Positions 52,976 through 63,676 of a stretch of DNA of 64,000 nucleotides are shown one piece after another. The notes beneath the pieces were generated by a model. The model was not told the origin of the DNA and did no database searches. It saw only the letters and a program-made list of their open reading frames with translations. The DNA lies in assembly GCF_002290085.1 (NCBI RefSeq), contig NZ_CP023173.1, positions 124,001 through 188,000 of the forward strand, written 5' to 3'. A program made the translations under genes and the position numbers. Every line of letters starts with the position of its first letter. Position 1 is the stretch's first letter. Source of the stretch: Mesoplasma chauliocola (lineage in GTDB: Bacteria; Bacillota_I; Bacilli_A; Mycoplasmatales; Mycoplasmataceae).

Positions 52976-53323
52976 ATGAAATATACTAAACAAGAAGCAA
53001 GAAAAAGAAGACATTACCGTGTAAGAAATAAAGTTTCTGGAACAGCAGCTAAACCAAGATTAAATGTTTTCAAATCAAATACTAATTTCTATGCACAAAT
53101 AATCGACGACACAACTGGAACAACTTTAGTTTCAGCATCATCATTAAACTTGGGATTAAAATCAGGAAACATTGAAGCAGCTAAAAAAGTTGCAGCAGAA
53201 ATTGCTAAATTAGCAATTGCAAAAAGCATTACTGATGTAGTGTTTGATCGTGGTGGATACTTATACCATGGTAAAGTAAAAGCTTTTGCTGAAGCAGCAA
53301 GAGAAAACGGATTGAAATTCTAG
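52976..53323 (+). CDS. rplR: 50S ribosomal protein L18
   Basis: The product is 115 residues: [27 protein letters not shown] (part: [16 protein letters not shown]), [19 protein letters not shown] and [24 protein letters not shown]. It binds 5S rRNA with L5. The ribosome site TAAGGTTATAG is weak. Confidence 0.97.
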   Translation: MKYTKQEARKRRHYRVRNKVSGTAAKPRLNVFKSNTNFYAQIIDDTTGTTLVSASSLNLGLKSGNIEAAKKVAAEIAKLAIAKSITDVVFDRGGYLYHGKVKAFAEAARENGLKF

Positions 53324-53343
53324 AAAGGTAAAGAGTGAGAAAT

Positions 53344-53961
53344 ATGGAAAATAAAACAGAAGTAGTAGTAGAAAACGCTAATAATCAAACTCAACCTGAA
53401 AGAAGAAAGTTTGATAGAAAACCAAACCGTCGTCCTCAAGGACCAAAACAATTCCAAAAAGATGATTTTGAAGAAAAAGTAGTAACAATTAGACGTGTTA
53501 CTAAAGTTACAAAAGGTGGACGTCATTTTAGATTTGCAGCTGTTGTAGTTGTTGGAGATAAAAAAGGTCAAGTTGGTTTAGGAACAGGAAAAGCAAATGA
53601 AGTTCCTGAAGCAATTAAAAAAGCTGTTAAAGAAGCCAAAAAGAATTTAATTAGAGTTTCTTTAAGAGGAACAACTGTACCGCATGAAGTGATTGGTCAC
53701 TTTGGAGCAGGTCAAGTTTTAATTAAACCAGCTAAACCTGGTACTGGAGTTATTGCTGGTGGACCAGCTCGTGCTGTTATTGAATTAGCAGGTATTTCAG
53801 ACGTTTATGCTAAATCATTAGGTAGAAATAATCCAATTAACATGATTAGAGCAACTATCGATGGTTTATCATCAATGCATACTGCTAAAAAAGTAAGAGA
53901 CTTAAGATTTGGTAAACCAGTAGTTAAAACTGAAAAACCAAAAGTAGAAGAAACTAAATAG
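53344..53961 (+). CDS. rpsE: 30S ribosomal protein S5
   Basis: The product is 205 residues from ATG 53344. A non-conserved N-terminus of about 40 residues (Asn, Arg, Pro-rich) precedes the double-stranded RNA-binding domain ([21 protein letters not shown]) and the signature [21 protein letters not shown]. It stabilises decoding accuracy. A GTG at 53335 in frame is nearer to TAGAAAGG (six bases) and may be the real start, adding three residues. Confidence 0.96.
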   Translation: MENKTEVVVENANNQTQPERRKFDRKPNRRPQGPKQFQKDDFEEKVVTIRRVTKVTKGGRHFRFAAVVVVGDKKGQVGLGTGKANEVPEAIKKAVKEAKKNLIRVSLRGTTVPHEVIGHFGAGQVLIKPAKPGTGVIAGGPARAVIELAGISDVYAKSLGRNNPINMIRATIDGLSSMHTAKKVRDLRFGKPVVKTEKPKVEETK

Positions 53962-53979
53962 GAAGGAAGCGTACAAATT

Positions 53980-54417
53980 ATGAAATTACATGAATTAAAA
54001 TATACTGAAGGTAGCAAAAAAGACGTTACTAGAGTAGGTAGAGGTATGGCTTCTGGAAAAGGGAAAACTTCTACAAGAGGTCACAAAGGACAAAACTCAC
54101 GTTCAGGTGGGGGAGTTCGCCCTGGATTTGAAGGGGGACAAACTCCTTTATACAGAAGATTACCAAAAATTGGTTTTACTTCTCCAAACCAAAAACAATA
54201 TGTTATTTTAAACCTTTCAGACTTAGAAAAATTGGATTTAAAAACAGTTGATCATAAGACTTTAGTGGAACATAAAATCATTAAAAACGAAAAACAATTA
54301 GTAAAAGTTTTAGGAAATGGTTCCCTAAATAAGGTTATTGATGTAAAATTAAACAAAGTTTCAAAATCAGCGCAAGCTGTTATTGAAAAACTTGGAGGAA
54401 AAGTAGAGGTGATTTAA
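53980..54417 (+). CDS. rplO: 50S ribosomal protein L15
   Basis: The product is 145 residues: [52 protein letters not shown] (part: [20 protein letters not shown]), and a C-terminal domain with [12 protein letters not shown]. It helps 50S assembly. GGAAGG lies ahead. secY starts one base after the stop. rpmD (L30), usual between rpsE and rplO, is absent here. Confidence 0.97.
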   Translation: MKLHELKYTEGSKKDVTRVGRGMASGKGKTSTRGHKGQNSRSGGGVRPGFEGGQTPLYRRLPKIGFTSPNQKQYVILNLSDLEKLDLKTVDHKTLVEHKIIKNEKQLVKVLGNGSLNKVIDVKLNKVSKSAQAVIEKLGGKVEVI

Positions 54418-54418
54418 T

Positions 54419-55879
54419 ATGGCAAAAAAGTTAGCTAAAAAGAGCAAACAATATTCTGCCAAGAAATCACAAAGTAATAATGGCGATTTAAGAACTGGCA
54501 ACTTCTTTATTAAAAATAAAGATATTCTAGGTAGAATCGCTTTTACTTTATTATTATTAGTGATTATCAGAGTTGGGGTTTATATAACAGTACCTGGAAT
54601 TAGGTTAACTGATGAATACCAAAATGTTATTAATAATTCACAATTCTTTCAATTACTATCCACTTTAGGGGGAGGTACTATTGGAAGATTCTCAATCTTA
54701 GCATTAGGGGTATCACCATATATTACCGCTTCCATTATTGTGCAATTGCTTTCAACAGACGTTGTTCCAATTTTGACTAGATGAAATAAATCAGGTGAAA
54801 GAGGAAGAAAAAAATTAGATAAGTTAACAAAAGTTTTAATGATTCCATTTGCTTTAATGCAAGGAATTGCGACAATCTTTACATTACAACAACAAGGTGT
54901 TATAGAACCAGGTTGATCAAGTACCAATGTAATGGCGTCTCCAGCTTTTTATTATGTACTAGTTCCATTAGTTATGTTAGCTGGTTCATACTTTATGTTA
55001 TGAATCGCTGATCAAATAACAATTAAAGGAGTTGGAAATGGTATTTCAATAGTTATCTTTATAGGAATTATTGTTCAATTACCAAATCAAATTACAGCGA
55101 CATACCAATTTTGAATTCCAAGTGATGAGAGTATTAATGTATTCTTTGATGGAATTATTAAATTTGGAATTTATATGCTTGTATTCTTTGTTGTTATCTT
55201 CTCAGTTGTGCTTATGAATGAAGCTGAACGTAAAATACCAATTCAACAAACTGGTAGTGGTTTAATTGATTCAAAAGATCATACACCATATCTACCGCTT
55301 AAATTAAACAACGCTGGAGTTATTCCAGTTATATTTGCTTCTGCATTGATATCAACACCAATAACTATTGCACAGATTATTGATCCAACAGCAACTTCTT
55401 CAGTTGGAGAATCAACAAATGGATTTGTAAGATTTACTCAACATTACTTATCATTTAATACTTGATGAGGAATAGGTATATTTAGCGTTATGATTGTGCT
55501 ATTTACGTTCTTATATGCACAGGTTCAAATTAATCCTGAAAAGATAAGTGAAAACTTCCAAAAATCAGGAACCTTTATTCCAGGTATTAAGCCTGGTAAA
55601 GATACCACTGAATTCTTAAAAGGAACAATCAATAGGCTATCTCTGTTTGGGGCTATATTCCTAGCTGCAATTGCTGCGTTGCCTTATGTAATATCTAAAG
55701 TGACTAATTTACCAAGTCAATTAGCTATTGGGGGAACAGGATTGATTATTTGTATATCAGTTGCTATTCAAACAACTCAACAATTACAAGGAAGAATCAC
55801 TCAACACAGATTTATTGAAAGCAAAAAACAAAAATTTACTGAAGAATCAACTAACCAATCTTCAACACATATTTGATAG
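54419..55879 (+). CDS. secY: preprotein translocase subunit SecY
   Basis: The product is 486 residues with ten membrane helices. Plug and channel motifs include GVYITVPGI, LGVSPYITASIIVQLL, and the cytoplasmic loops with NEAERKIPIQQTGS and LPLKLNNAGVIPVIFASALI. A Lys-rich N-terminus of about 40 residues is longer than in Bacillus. The last residue is a UGA Trp followed by TAG. SecY is the protein-conducting channel, working with SecE (8137-8490) and SecA. AGAGGTG lies ahead of the ATG. About seven UGA Trp codons. Confidence 0.97.
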
Positions 55880-55904
55880 AAGACCTTTACATATGGTCTT
55901 TTTT
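55880..55904 (+). terminator. intrinsic terminator after secY
   Basis: AAGACC and GGTCTT arms, nine-base loop, T run. It directly follows the stop and may separate the spc genes from cdd-adk. Confidence 0.65.
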
Positions 55905-55926
55905 ATTTATGAAAATATTTTTTAAA

Positions 55927-55937
55927 TATAATATAAT
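55927..55937 (+). promoter_or_regulatory. overlapping -10 boxes for cdd
   Basis: Two TATAAT hexamers overlap by one base (55927-55932 and 55932-55937), 26-31 bases before the cdd start, just after the secY terminator. Confidence 0.5.
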
Positions 55938-55962
55938 TAGAAAGCAAGAGGTAAAAGTACAG

Positions 55963-56370
55963 ATGATAGATAAACAAATTGTATTTGAAGAATTATTAAA
56001 ATTAAAAAATAATTCTTATAGCCCTTATTCAAATTTTAAAGTTGCTTGCTTAATTAATTTGAAGAATGGAAAAGTAGTTAAAGGTGTAAATGTTGAAAAT
56101 GCATCTTACCCAGCAGGCATTTGTGGTGAAAGAACTGCATTATCTCAGGTTTATACTTTAGGCTACAAAAAAGAAGATATAGAATTCTTATCACTTTATA
56201 CAGATTCTGAAGATATGGGTTCACCTTGTGGTGTTTGTCGCCAAGTTATATCAGAATTAGTTGATTGAGAAACACCTATTTTTATTTATAGTAAAAAAGG
56301 TTTTCAAATAGAAATGAACATCAAAGAGTTGCTACCATATGCGTTTGAACCAAAACAACTTATAAAATAA
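55963..56370 (+). CDS. cdd: cytidine deaminase
   Basis: The product is 135 residues. The zinc site is CGERTAL plus SPCGVCRQ, the tetrameric Cdd pattern with catalytic Glu next to the first Cys; YSPYSNFKVACLI is the N-terminal signature. It turns cytidine and deoxycytidine into uridine forms for deoA and upp. ATG 55963 is chosen with AAGAGGT upstream; the frame is open upstream to 55873, but that would overlap the secY end and its terminator. One UGA Trp. Confidence 0.94.
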
Positions 56371-56384
56371 AAGGAGAAAAATAA

Positions 56385-57023
56385 ATGAATATTATGTTAT
56401 TAGGTGCCCCTGGATCAGGTAAAGGTACATTGGCTGAAAAATTAATTTCAAATCAAGGTTTCATTCAGATGTCAACTGGAGATTTAATGCGTAAAGAAAT
56501 TAAAGATGAAACTCCATTAGGGCTTGAATGTGCAAGATACATGAATGAAGGTAAATTAGTTCCTGATGAAGTAACAATAGGAATTGTTAAAAACTTTTTA
56601 CAACAAAATCATAATCAATTAATTTTTGATGGTTTTCCAAGAACTTTAGTTCAAGCAAAAGCATTAGAAGAAATATTGAAGGAACTTAATGCAAAAATTG
56701 ACAAAGTTATTTTCATTGATGTTCCCACACATATTCTATTAGAAAGAATCAGTGGAAGATTAATATGTCCAAAATGTAAAGTTAGCTACCATTTAATAAG
56801 TAGAAAACCAAAGGTAGAGGGAATTTGTGATAATGATGGTGGAGAGCTAGTTCGTAGACCAGATGATGCACCAGAAAAAGTTCAAGTTAGACTGGAAGCA
56901 TATGCTAAAGAAACAGCACCACTAGTTGATTACTTTAAAACAAAACCAGGTTTTGTTCATATTGTTGACAATGCTAACACTACAGCAGAAGAAGTTTATA
57001 CTGAAGTTTTAGGAGCATTATAA
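56385..57023 (+). CDS. adk: adenylate kinase
   Basis: The product is 212 residues. P-loop GAPGSGKGT, DGFPRTLVQA and the long LID with zinc ligands CPKC...CDND (three Cys and one Asp, common in Gram-positive enzymes), then RRPDDAPEKVQVRLEAY. It converts AMP and ATP to two ADP. AAAGGAG lies ahead. map starts three bases after it. Adk-map-infA after secY is the standard order. Confidence 0.98.
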   Translation: MNIMLLGAPGSGKGTLAEKLISNQGFIQMSTGDLMRKEIKDETPLGLECARYMNEGKLVPDEVTIGIVKNFLQQNHNQLIFDGFPRTLVQAKALEEILKELNAKIDKVIFIDVPTHILLERISGRLICPKCKVSYHLISRKPKVEGICDNDGGELVRRPDDAPEKVQVRLEAYAKETAPLVDYFKTKPGFVHIVDNANTTAEEVYTEVLGAL

Positions 57024-57026
57024 TCA

Positions 57027-57785
57027 ATGGCTGTAACTATCAAGACACTTCAAGAAATTGAAAAAATGCGTATTGCTGGACAAGTTTTAGCAGAGGCAAT
57101 TCAAATGCTAAAATCAATGATTAAACCGGGCGTAAATTGTTTGGAATTAGATAAAGCATTTGAAGAATTTATAACTAATAAGGGTTGTGAATCAAACTTT
57201 AAAGGGTATCATGGATATCCAAAAACAATATGTATTTCTATTAATGAACAGTTAGTACATGGAATTCCACAAGACCGAATTTTGCAAGATGGTGATATAG
57301 TTTCTGTTGATACAGGTTGTATTTTTGAAGGATATCATGCTGATAGTGCATTTAGTGTGATATGCGGTATTGCAAAAGATAAAAAACATGATATACTATT
57401 AAAAGTCACTGAAGAATGTTTGGATTTAGCTATTAATTGTTTAGCTCCAGGTGTTCGTCTTGGAACTATTGGAGACATTATTCAAACTCATGCTGAAAGC
57501 TTCGGATTTGGTGTACCAAGAGATTACACAGGACATGGAATTGGGACACAAATGCATGAAGACCCTTTTATACCAAATTATGGGAGAAAAGACACAGGAA
57601 TGCGTTTGCAAGCTGGAATGGTAATTTGTATTGAACCTATGATTCAAATGGGGACTTACAAAACAAAACTTGCAGCAGACAATTGAACAGTTCTATCAGC
57701 TGACAAGAGTATGACTGCTCACTTTGAACACACTATCTTAATCACAGATAGCGGTTATGAAGTATTAACTAAATCAAAAAGATAG
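57027..57785 (+). CDS. map: methionine aminopeptidase, type I
   Basis: The product is 252 residues. The metal ligands lie in SVDTGCIFEGYHADSAF (two Asp, with the usual D-x10-D spacing), YTGHGIGTQMHEDP (His), CIEPM (Glu) and AHFEHTILIT (Glu). It removes the first Met of new proteins. The ribosome site of map lies in the adk end. One UGA Trp codon in DNWTVLSAD. Confidence 0.97.
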
Positions 57786-57797
57786 GAGTTGTAGTTT

Positions 57798-58034
57798 ATG
57801 GCTAAAGAAGCAGAAATGGAATTTGAAGGTACAGTTGTTGAAGTATTGCCAAATGCAAAATTTAAAGTTCAACTGGAAAACGACATAGTTATTGATGCAC
57901 ACGTGTCAGGTAAAATCCGAATGCATTACATTCGCATCTTACCTGGAGATAAAGTAACTGTCGTGATATCACCTTATGATATGACACGTGGAAGAATTAC
58001 ATATAGAAAAATTGCTAAGAAAGCAGAAGTGTAA
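57798..58034 (+). CDS. infA: translation initiation factor IF-1
   Basis: The product is 78 residues, an S1-type OB fold: [42 protein letters not shown] and [13 protein letters not shown]. It blocks the A site in initiation. TAGGAGTTGTAGTTT precedes the ATG. A few extra N-terminal residues are present. Confidence 0.97.
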   Translation: MAKEAEMEFEGTVVEVLPNAKFKVQLENDIVIDAHVSGKIRMHYIRILPGDKVTVVISPYDMTRGRITYRKIAKKAEV

Positions 58035-58043
58035 TTATAGAAA

Positions 58044-58063
58044 AAATCGACACCAGTCGATTT
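58044..58063 (+). promoter_or_regulatory. intercistronic hairpin between infA and rpmJ
   Basis: Perfect eight-base arms AAATCGAC and GTCGATTT with loop ACCA. It lacks a real T run (TTTATATT follows), so it is more likely a processing or pausing structure than a terminator. Confidence 0.5.
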
Positions 58064-58104
58064 ATATTGTTTAAATATAAAGAAATAAATACGGAGGTTT
58101 ACAG

Positions 58105-58218
58105 ATGAAAGTAAGATCATCAGTCAAAAAAATTTGCGACAAATGTCGTGTTATTAGACGTAAAGGCCGCGTAATGATCATTTGTGCACAACCAAAGCAC
58201 AAACAAAGACAAGGTTAA
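58105..58218 (+). CDS. rpmJ: 50S ribosomal protein L36
   Basis: The product is 37 residues, below common length cut-offs. [19 protein letters not shown] and [12 protein letters not shown] give the zinc ligands Cys11, Cys14, Cys27 and His32, the C+ form. GGAGG lies ahead. infA-rpmJ-rpsM is the standard order. Confidence 0.97.
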
Positions 58219-58269
58219 TTAGTCTAAACTAAAAATTAGTAAATTTTATTTAAGAAAGGAATTAAAGAT

Positions 58270-58635
58270 ATGGCTCGTATTAGTGGAGTAGAAATCCCAA
58301 ACGAAAAAAGAGTTGTAATTTCATTGACATACATTTATGGAATTGGATTATCAACATCTCAAAAAGTTTTAGCTAAGTTAAACATAAGCGAAGATGTTCG
58401 TACTAGAGATTTAACTGAAGAACAAATTAAATTAATTTCTACAGAAATTTCAAACTTTAAGGTTGAAGGAGAATTACGTAGAGAAGTTTCATTAAACATT
58501 AAACGTTTAATGGAAATAGGATGTTACAGAGGATTAAGACACCGTAAAGGATTACCTGTAAGAGGGCAATCTTCAAAAACAAACGCAAGAACTGTTAAAG
58601 GTCCAAGAAAAACTGTAGCTAACAAGAAAAAATAG
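58270..58635 (+). CDS. rpsM: 30S ribosomal protein S13
   Basis: The product is 121 residues: [22 protein letters not shown] start, [12 protein letters not shown], and the C-terminal [22 protein letters not shown] that reaches P-site tRNA. It bridges to L5 in 50S. AAGAAAGGA lies ahead. Confidence 0.98.
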   Translation: MARISGVEIPNEKRVVISLTYIYGIGLSTSQKVLAKLNISEDVRTRDLTEEQIKLISTEISNFKVEGELRREVSLNIKRLMEIGCYRGLRHRKGLPVRGQSSKTNARTVKGPRKTVANKKK

Positions 58636-58657
58636 AAGGTAGAAGGAGATTAAAAAC

Positions 58658-59050
58658 ATGGCAAAACCAAAATCAAATAATACAAAAAAACGTATTAAGA
58701 AAAATATTCCAAAAGGTATCGCTCACATTCACTCTACTTTTAATAACACAATTGTTACTATAAGTGATGAAAAAGGAAACGTACTTTCTTGATCAAGTGC
58801 TGGAGCAATCGGGTTCAAAGGTTCTAAAAAATCTACACCTTATGCTGCACAAATGATTTCAGAGGCAGCTGCTAAAGGTGCAATGGATCAAGGTGTTAAA
58901 TCTGTTCAAGTTGAAGTTAAAGGTCCAGGTCCAGGTCGTGATGCTGCTGTTAGAGCGTTAACAATTGCTGGGATGGAAGTAACTTCAATAAAGGATTGTA
59001 CACCAATCCCTCATAATGGAGTTCGTCCTAAAAAACGCCCAAGAAAATAA
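58658..59050 (+). CDS. rpsK: 30S ribosomal protein S11
   Basis: The product is 130 residues: [40 protein letters not shown] and the signature [20 protein letters not shown], ending [13 protein letters not shown]. It sits on the 30S platform near the mRNA exit. AAGGAG lies ahead. One UGA Trp codon. Confidence 0.98.
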
Positions 59051-59075
59051 TTATAGAACAAAGGAGTTTTAGCGA

Positions 59076-60029
59076 ATGAAACAATTTAACAAACCAGAAT
59101 TCGGAATTGTAAAAGAATCACCAAATAAGTTTTATGGGAAGTTCGAAGCAACACCTCTAGAAAGAGGGTTTGCTGTAACTTTAGGTAATGCTTTAAGAAG
59201 AACATTATTATCTTCAACACCAGGAGCTAGTGTTTATGCAATTAAAATTGCAGGAGCGCAGCATGAATTTACTTCAATCTCAGGTATTGAAGAAAATGTA
59301 ACTCGTATAGTTTTAAATATTAAGAAATTAATATTAAGAATTGACAATGCAATTTACAGTGATGATGAAACTGTAGAACTAAAAGTAGGTACATCAACAG
59401 TTGGCCCAGTTACTGCTGGAAGCTTAGTTTTACCAGCAGGAGTTGAGGTTTTAAATAAAGACCTTGTTATTGCTAATGTTGCTGAGGGTGGTAATTTAGA
59501 TTTAGTATTATATGCTAAAAACTCAAGAGGTTACAAAACTTTCAAAGAGAACAAAGAATTAAAAAATGTAGTGCCAGGAATGATTACGATTGATTCAAAC
59601 TACTCACCTATTCTTAAAGTTGCTTATGGAGCAACTCCAATTAACTTAGGTAAAGCACAAGATTTTGAAAAATTAATCTTGGAAGTAGAAACAGATGGAT
59701 CAATCTTAGCATCAGAAGCAGTTTCACTAGCATCTAGAATTCTAATTTCACACTTTGACGTATTTACAACTTTAGCTGAAGAAGTTGAAGAAGTAGCTAT
59801 TATGGGTGTTGAAACTGTTGAAGAAAAAGAGTTAGATAAACCTGTTGAAGAATTAGAGTTTACACAAAGAAGTTTAAACTGTTTAAAACGTGCTGGAATC
59901 AGTACATTAAGAGAATTAGTTTCTAAGACAGAAGATGAAATTCAAGATATTAGAAACTTAGGACGTAAGTCTTTAAAAGAAATTAAAGATAAAGTTGCGT
60001 CTTTAGAATTAACATTCAAACAAAATTAA
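59076..60029 (+). CDS. rpoA: DNA-directed RNA polymerase subunit alpha
   Basis: The product is 317 residues. The N-terminal assembly domain has FEATPLERGFAVTLGNALRRTLLSS and the C-terminal domain (about 245-315) has FTQRSLNCLKRAGISTLRELV and NLGRKSLKEIKDK, which contacts promoters and regulators. It nucleates the RNA polymerase core. AAAGGAG lies ahead. It sits at its usual place between rpsK and rplQ; rpsD is absent here. Confidence 0.98.
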   Translation: MKQFNKPEFGIVKESPNKFYGKFEATPLERGFAVTLGNALRRTLLSSTPGASVYAIKIAGAQHEFTSISGIEENVTRIVLNIKKLILRIDNAIYSDDETVELKVGTSTVGPVTAGSLVLPAGVEVLNKDLVIANVAEGGNLDLVLYAKNSRGYKTFKENKELKNVVPGMITIDSNYSPILKVAYGATPINLGKAQDFEKLILEVETDGSILASEAVSLASRILISHFDVFTTLAEEVEEVAIMGVETVEEKELDKPVEELEFTQRSLNCLKRAGISTLRELVSKTEDEIQDIRNLGRKSLKEIKDKVASLELTFKQN

Positions 60030-60053
60030 GATTTTAAAAAGGAGGTAATTAAT

Positions 60054-60413
60054 ATGTCATATATTCAAAAACAAGGTAAGAATACTGCATGAAGAGTAGC
60101 TTTAATGCGTAACTTAACTAGTGAATTAATTGTTTCAGAACGCTTAGAAATTACTGAAACAAGAGCTAAAGAATTAAGAAAACATTTAGATAAAATGGTT
60201 ACTTTAGCAAAACGTGGTGATTTACACGCAAGACGTCAAGCTGCTTCATGATTAAGAAATATTGAAGCAAGTTCAAAAGAAGATGTTTTACAAAAATTAT
60301 TTACAACTATCGCTAAAAAGTATAAAGATAGAGACGGTGGATACACTCGTATCTTAAAATTAGATAACCGAAAAGGTGATAATGCACCAATGGTTATTAT
60401 CGAATTAGTTTAA
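60054..60413 (+). CDS. rplQ: 50S ribosomal protein L17
   Basis: The product is 119 residues, interrupted by two UGA Trp codons in the standard code. [42 protein letters not shown] and [21 protein letters not shown] are L17 signatures. AAAGGAGG lies ahead. Last gene of the alpha cluster. Confidence 0.97.
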
Positions 60414-60420
60414 TAACATG

Positions 60421-60450
60421 AAAATTAAGGTTTTATAGCCTTATTTTTTT
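60421..60450 (+). terminator. intrinsic terminator after rplQ
   Basis: TAAGG and CCTTA arms, seven- to eight-base loop, then seven T. It ends the ribosomal protein supercluster. Confidence 0.7.
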
Positions 60451-60472
60451 ATACTTTTTAAATATTTTAATT

Positions 60473-60478
60473 TATAAT
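60473..60478 (+). promoter_or_regulatory. probable -10 box for ecfA1
   Basis: TATAAT 36 bases before the ATG, right after the rplQ terminator; no clear -35. Confidence 0.4.
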
Positions 60479-60513
60479 ATTTATAAATAAAATTTTATTT
60501 CAGGGAGGATCAC

Positions 60514-61734
60514 ATGGATTCATTAAAAAAGTTTAAAGAAAATAAGTTAACAACAAAAGAACTTAATGATTTTAAAATAGAGTTACATAGCAAGTACATT
60601 AATATGTTGCAAGCAAACAATGACTTTTTTAAAAGTAAAGAAGAAAAACAACAAGGTAAAATTGATAATCAAGAATTAGAAAAATATAAGGCAAAATCTG
60701 TTGAAGCAAAAGCTGAGTTTAAAAAAATTTGTGGTAGTAAAATATTCATAGATAATTATAAAACGATTTTAAAAATTTATAATTCAACAACTAAGAAAAA
60801 TAGTTCTATTATTCTAGAGCAGGCAAAAGAAGAATTGAACTATGCAAAAAATTTAAAAAAGGAATTTAAAGATTCAGTTAAAGATCATGGAAGAGGTGCA
60901 CAACTTACAAAACTTGATAAAGTTGCCGTTAAAGTCGAAAACTTAAAATTTAAATATGCTCCTGACTTTCCTTATGCTCTAAACGAAGTTAACTTTGAAA
61001 TTAATGATGGTGAATACGTTGCTGTTATTGGGCATAATGGTTCTGGTAAATCAACTTTATCAAAGATATTAATTGGAGTATTATCTGCTCAAGAAGGGCA
61101 TGTAAGCATTTATGGCAATGTTGTTACACGAGATAATCTAGATCAAGCTCGTAAATTTTTAGGAATTGTATTCCAAAACCCTGATAATCAATTTATAGGT
61201 TCTAGTGTTGAAGCTGATATTGCATTTGGATTAGAAAATAAACGTGTTAATCCAAAAGACATGCAAAAAATAATTTATGATTCAGCTAAAAAAGTTGGAA
61301 TGGAAAATTTCTTAGATAAAGAACCATTAAATCTTTCTGGGGGACAAAAACAACGTGTTGCTATTGCAAGTGCATTAGCATTAAACCCTGACATTTTAAT
61401 ATTTGATGAAGCAACAAGTATGCTTGATCCAAAGGGTAATAGAGAAATAAAAGAAATTATGGTTGAGCTTAGAGATAAAATGAAGAAAACTATTATTTCT
61501 ATTACACACGATATGGATGAAATTTTAAATGCTGATAAGGTTATTGTTATGAATGCTGGGCGCTTGGTAAAAATAGGTAAACCTGAAGAAGTATTAAAAG
61601 ATAAAGAGTTTTTAAGAGGAATTAAATTAGAAATTCCATTTCTATCTTTAGTTGAAGAAGCTTTAGATAAAGAAGGAATTAAAATTAAACATAGTCAAAA
61701 TATGGATGAGTTGGTGAAACAATTATGCAAGTAA
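60514..61734 (+). CDS. ecfA1: ECF transporter ATPase EcfA1 with long N-terminal extension
   Basis: The product is 406 residues against about 280 for the family. Walker A GHNGSGKS begins at residue 173; typical enzymes have it near 40. The Q-loop is [21 protein letters not shown], the ECF type, followed by [25 protein letters not shown] and ITHDMDE. Residues 1-130 are charged and helical with no recognised domain. It powers vitamin uptake with EcfA2 and EcfT. GGGAGG lies ahead. The end overlaps ecfA2 by ten bases. Confidence 0.94.
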   Translation: MDSLKKFKENKLTTKELNDFKIELHSKYINMLQANNDFFKSKEEKQQGKIDNQELEKYKAKSVEAKAEFKKICGSKIFIDNYKTILKIYNSTTKKNSSIILEQAKEELNYAKNLKKEFKDSVKDHGRGAQLTKLDKVAVKVENLKFKYAPDFPYALNEVNFEINDGEYVAVIGHNGSGKSTLSKILIGVLSAQEGHVSIYGNVVTRDNLDQARKFLGIVFQNPDNQFIGSSVEADIAFGLENKRVNPKDMQKIIYDSAKKVGMENFLDKEPLNLSGGQKQRVAIASALALNPDILIFDEATSMLDPKGNREIKEIMVELRDKMKKTIISITHDMDEILNADKVIVMNAGRLVKIGKPEEVLKDKEFLRGIKLEIPFLSLVEEALDKEGIKIKHSQNMDELVKQLCK

Positions 61735-62672
61735 ATAAAAAAGAAATAAAACAAAATTTAAAGAAATGAAAAGAAGAAAGAAAGCAGATTGAAAGCTTTT
61801 CATTTACAGGAGATATAATTTTAGATAATGTAAGTTATACATATTCAAAAAGAACACCTTTTGAATTTAGAGCACTTGACAATGCCAATCTAATAATTTC
61901 TGATAAAAAAATTACTTGTGTTATTGGAACAACTGGTTCTGGTAAATCAACAATGATTCAATTGACTAATGGATTATTAATTTCAGAAACAGGTCAAACA
62001 ATTATAGGTGATTATAAAATTCCAGCAGGTTTAAAGAAAATAAAAGAAGTAAAAGATTTAAGAAGAGAAGTAGGATTAGTTTTCCAATTCCCTGAATATC
62101 AATTGTTCCAAGATACAATTGAAAAAGACATTGCTTTTGGACCAATACACTTAGGTGCTAATAAAGAAGAAGTATATAAAAAAATCCCTGAATTATTAGA
62201 TTTGGTATCTCTTCCAAGAGAATACGCTAAAAGATCTCCATTTGAATTATCAGGTGGACAAAAAAGAAGAACAGCTATTGCAGGAATTATTGCTATGGAT
62301 GGTAAAACTTTAGTTCTTGATGAACCAACCGGAGGATTAGATCCAAAAGGTGAAGAGGACTTTATGAATTTATTTTTAAGACTAAATAAAAGTCAAGGCA
62401 AAAGAATTATTATGGTAACTCATAACATGGACCAAGTTTTAAAAGTTGCTGATGAAGTTATTGTTATGCATGAAGGAAAAGTTATTTCTAAAGGAAGTCC
62501 CTTTGAAATTTTTTCAAATGAGGATTTATTAAGCAAGATTCAAATTGAACCTCCAAAATTATACAAGTTGATGTATAAATTAAGAGAACAAGGAATAGAT
62601 TTAATAGATAAAAATATTAGAACAATTGATGAATTTGCAAAAGCATATAGTGAATTAAGAAAGGAGAAATAA
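61725..62672 (+). CDS. ecfA2: ECF transporter ATPase EcfA2
   Basis: The product is 315 residues. Walker A GTTGSGKS begins at residue 68, Q-loop [22 protein letters not shown] (the EcfA2 form), signature [13 protein letters not shown], Walker [15 protein letters not shown] and VTHNMDQ. About 28 extra N-terminal residues with a UGA Trp. The start overlaps ecfA1, so the two subunits are probably made in equal amounts. It pairs with EcfA1. Confidence 0.96.
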
Positions 62673-62673
62673 C

Positions 62674-63669
62674 ATGAGAGTAACATTTGGTAGATATTTA
62701 CCTAAAAATTCTATTATCCATGCGATGGATCCAAGATTTAAGTTAGTTATGATTATTCTTTTAATGGTAAGTATATTTTTACCAATAGGGTTTACAGGCT
62801 ACATTATTTGTGCAATAGTAATATTATCTTTGTTTGCTATTTCAAAATTGAGTTTTAGAATGCTACTTGGGTTATTACCACCAGTTTTATTTGTATTTTT
62901 AGTTATATTTATTATGAATGCATTTCTTACACACCCAGAAGCCTCATTAATTCAATATTTCTTAGATCCAGCAAATGCAACACCTGGAATTTGAATTAAT
63001 GAAAGTGGAAATGCGGGTCAGTTCCTTGTTAACATGAAAGACGTGACAAATTTACCTGATGGTTATCAAAATATTGGTTTATTTTATAAAATGGGGCCTG
63101 CTTGATTCAGTGAGAAAGCATTATATAATGCCTTAATTATGTCATTTCGAATTTACTTGATGATCTCATTAACTTGTATATTGACAGCTTCAACTTCCCC
63201 TTTACAATTAACTCTAGCAATTGAAGACTTGCTTTACCCACTTAAATGAATTGGAATACCTGTATATATTTTATCTATGATAATTTCTATTGCTTTACGT
63301 ATGATTCCTACTTTAATTGATGAAGCGGGAAGAATTATGAAAGCTCAGTCTTCAAGAGGTATTGATGTTCATAATGGTAAATTAAAGGATAAAGTTAAGG
63401 GATTGACATCTTTAATTATTCCCTTGCTTGTCTCAGCTTTCCAAAAAGCAGAGGATTTATCTTATGCTATGGAAGCAAGAGGATATGATCCTTATTCAAA
63501 AAGAACAAGATATATTCAATTTAAATTTAAAACTGCAGATTTAATGCTAATGCTATTTGCTCTTGCTGTTATGGTGTTCTTAATTTTATATTCATTTGGT
63601 GTTTTAGGATTATGACATATTAATCTACCAAGACTTGACACAATTTTAGGGTTAAAAAATACTTTATAA
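62674..63669 (+). CDS. ecfT: ECF transporter transmembrane component EcfT
   Basis: The product is 331 residues, longer than usual (about 265). MDPRFKLVMIILLMVSIF is the typical first helix; the coupling helices carry the two small-Arg-Gly motifs SSRGID and EARGYDP that touch EcfA1 and EcfA2. An extra loop of about 60 residues (about 95-155, with several UGA Trp) sits between the third and fourth helices. Start is one base after ecfA2. S components are encoded elsewhere, one at 4906-5820. Confidence 0.95.
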
Positions 63670-63676
63670 AACTTTT

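Noticed and set aside
55873-55962. N-terminal extension of cdd by 30 codons
   Set aside because: It would start inside secY, run through the secY terminator and promoter, and adds residues not found in cytidine deaminases.
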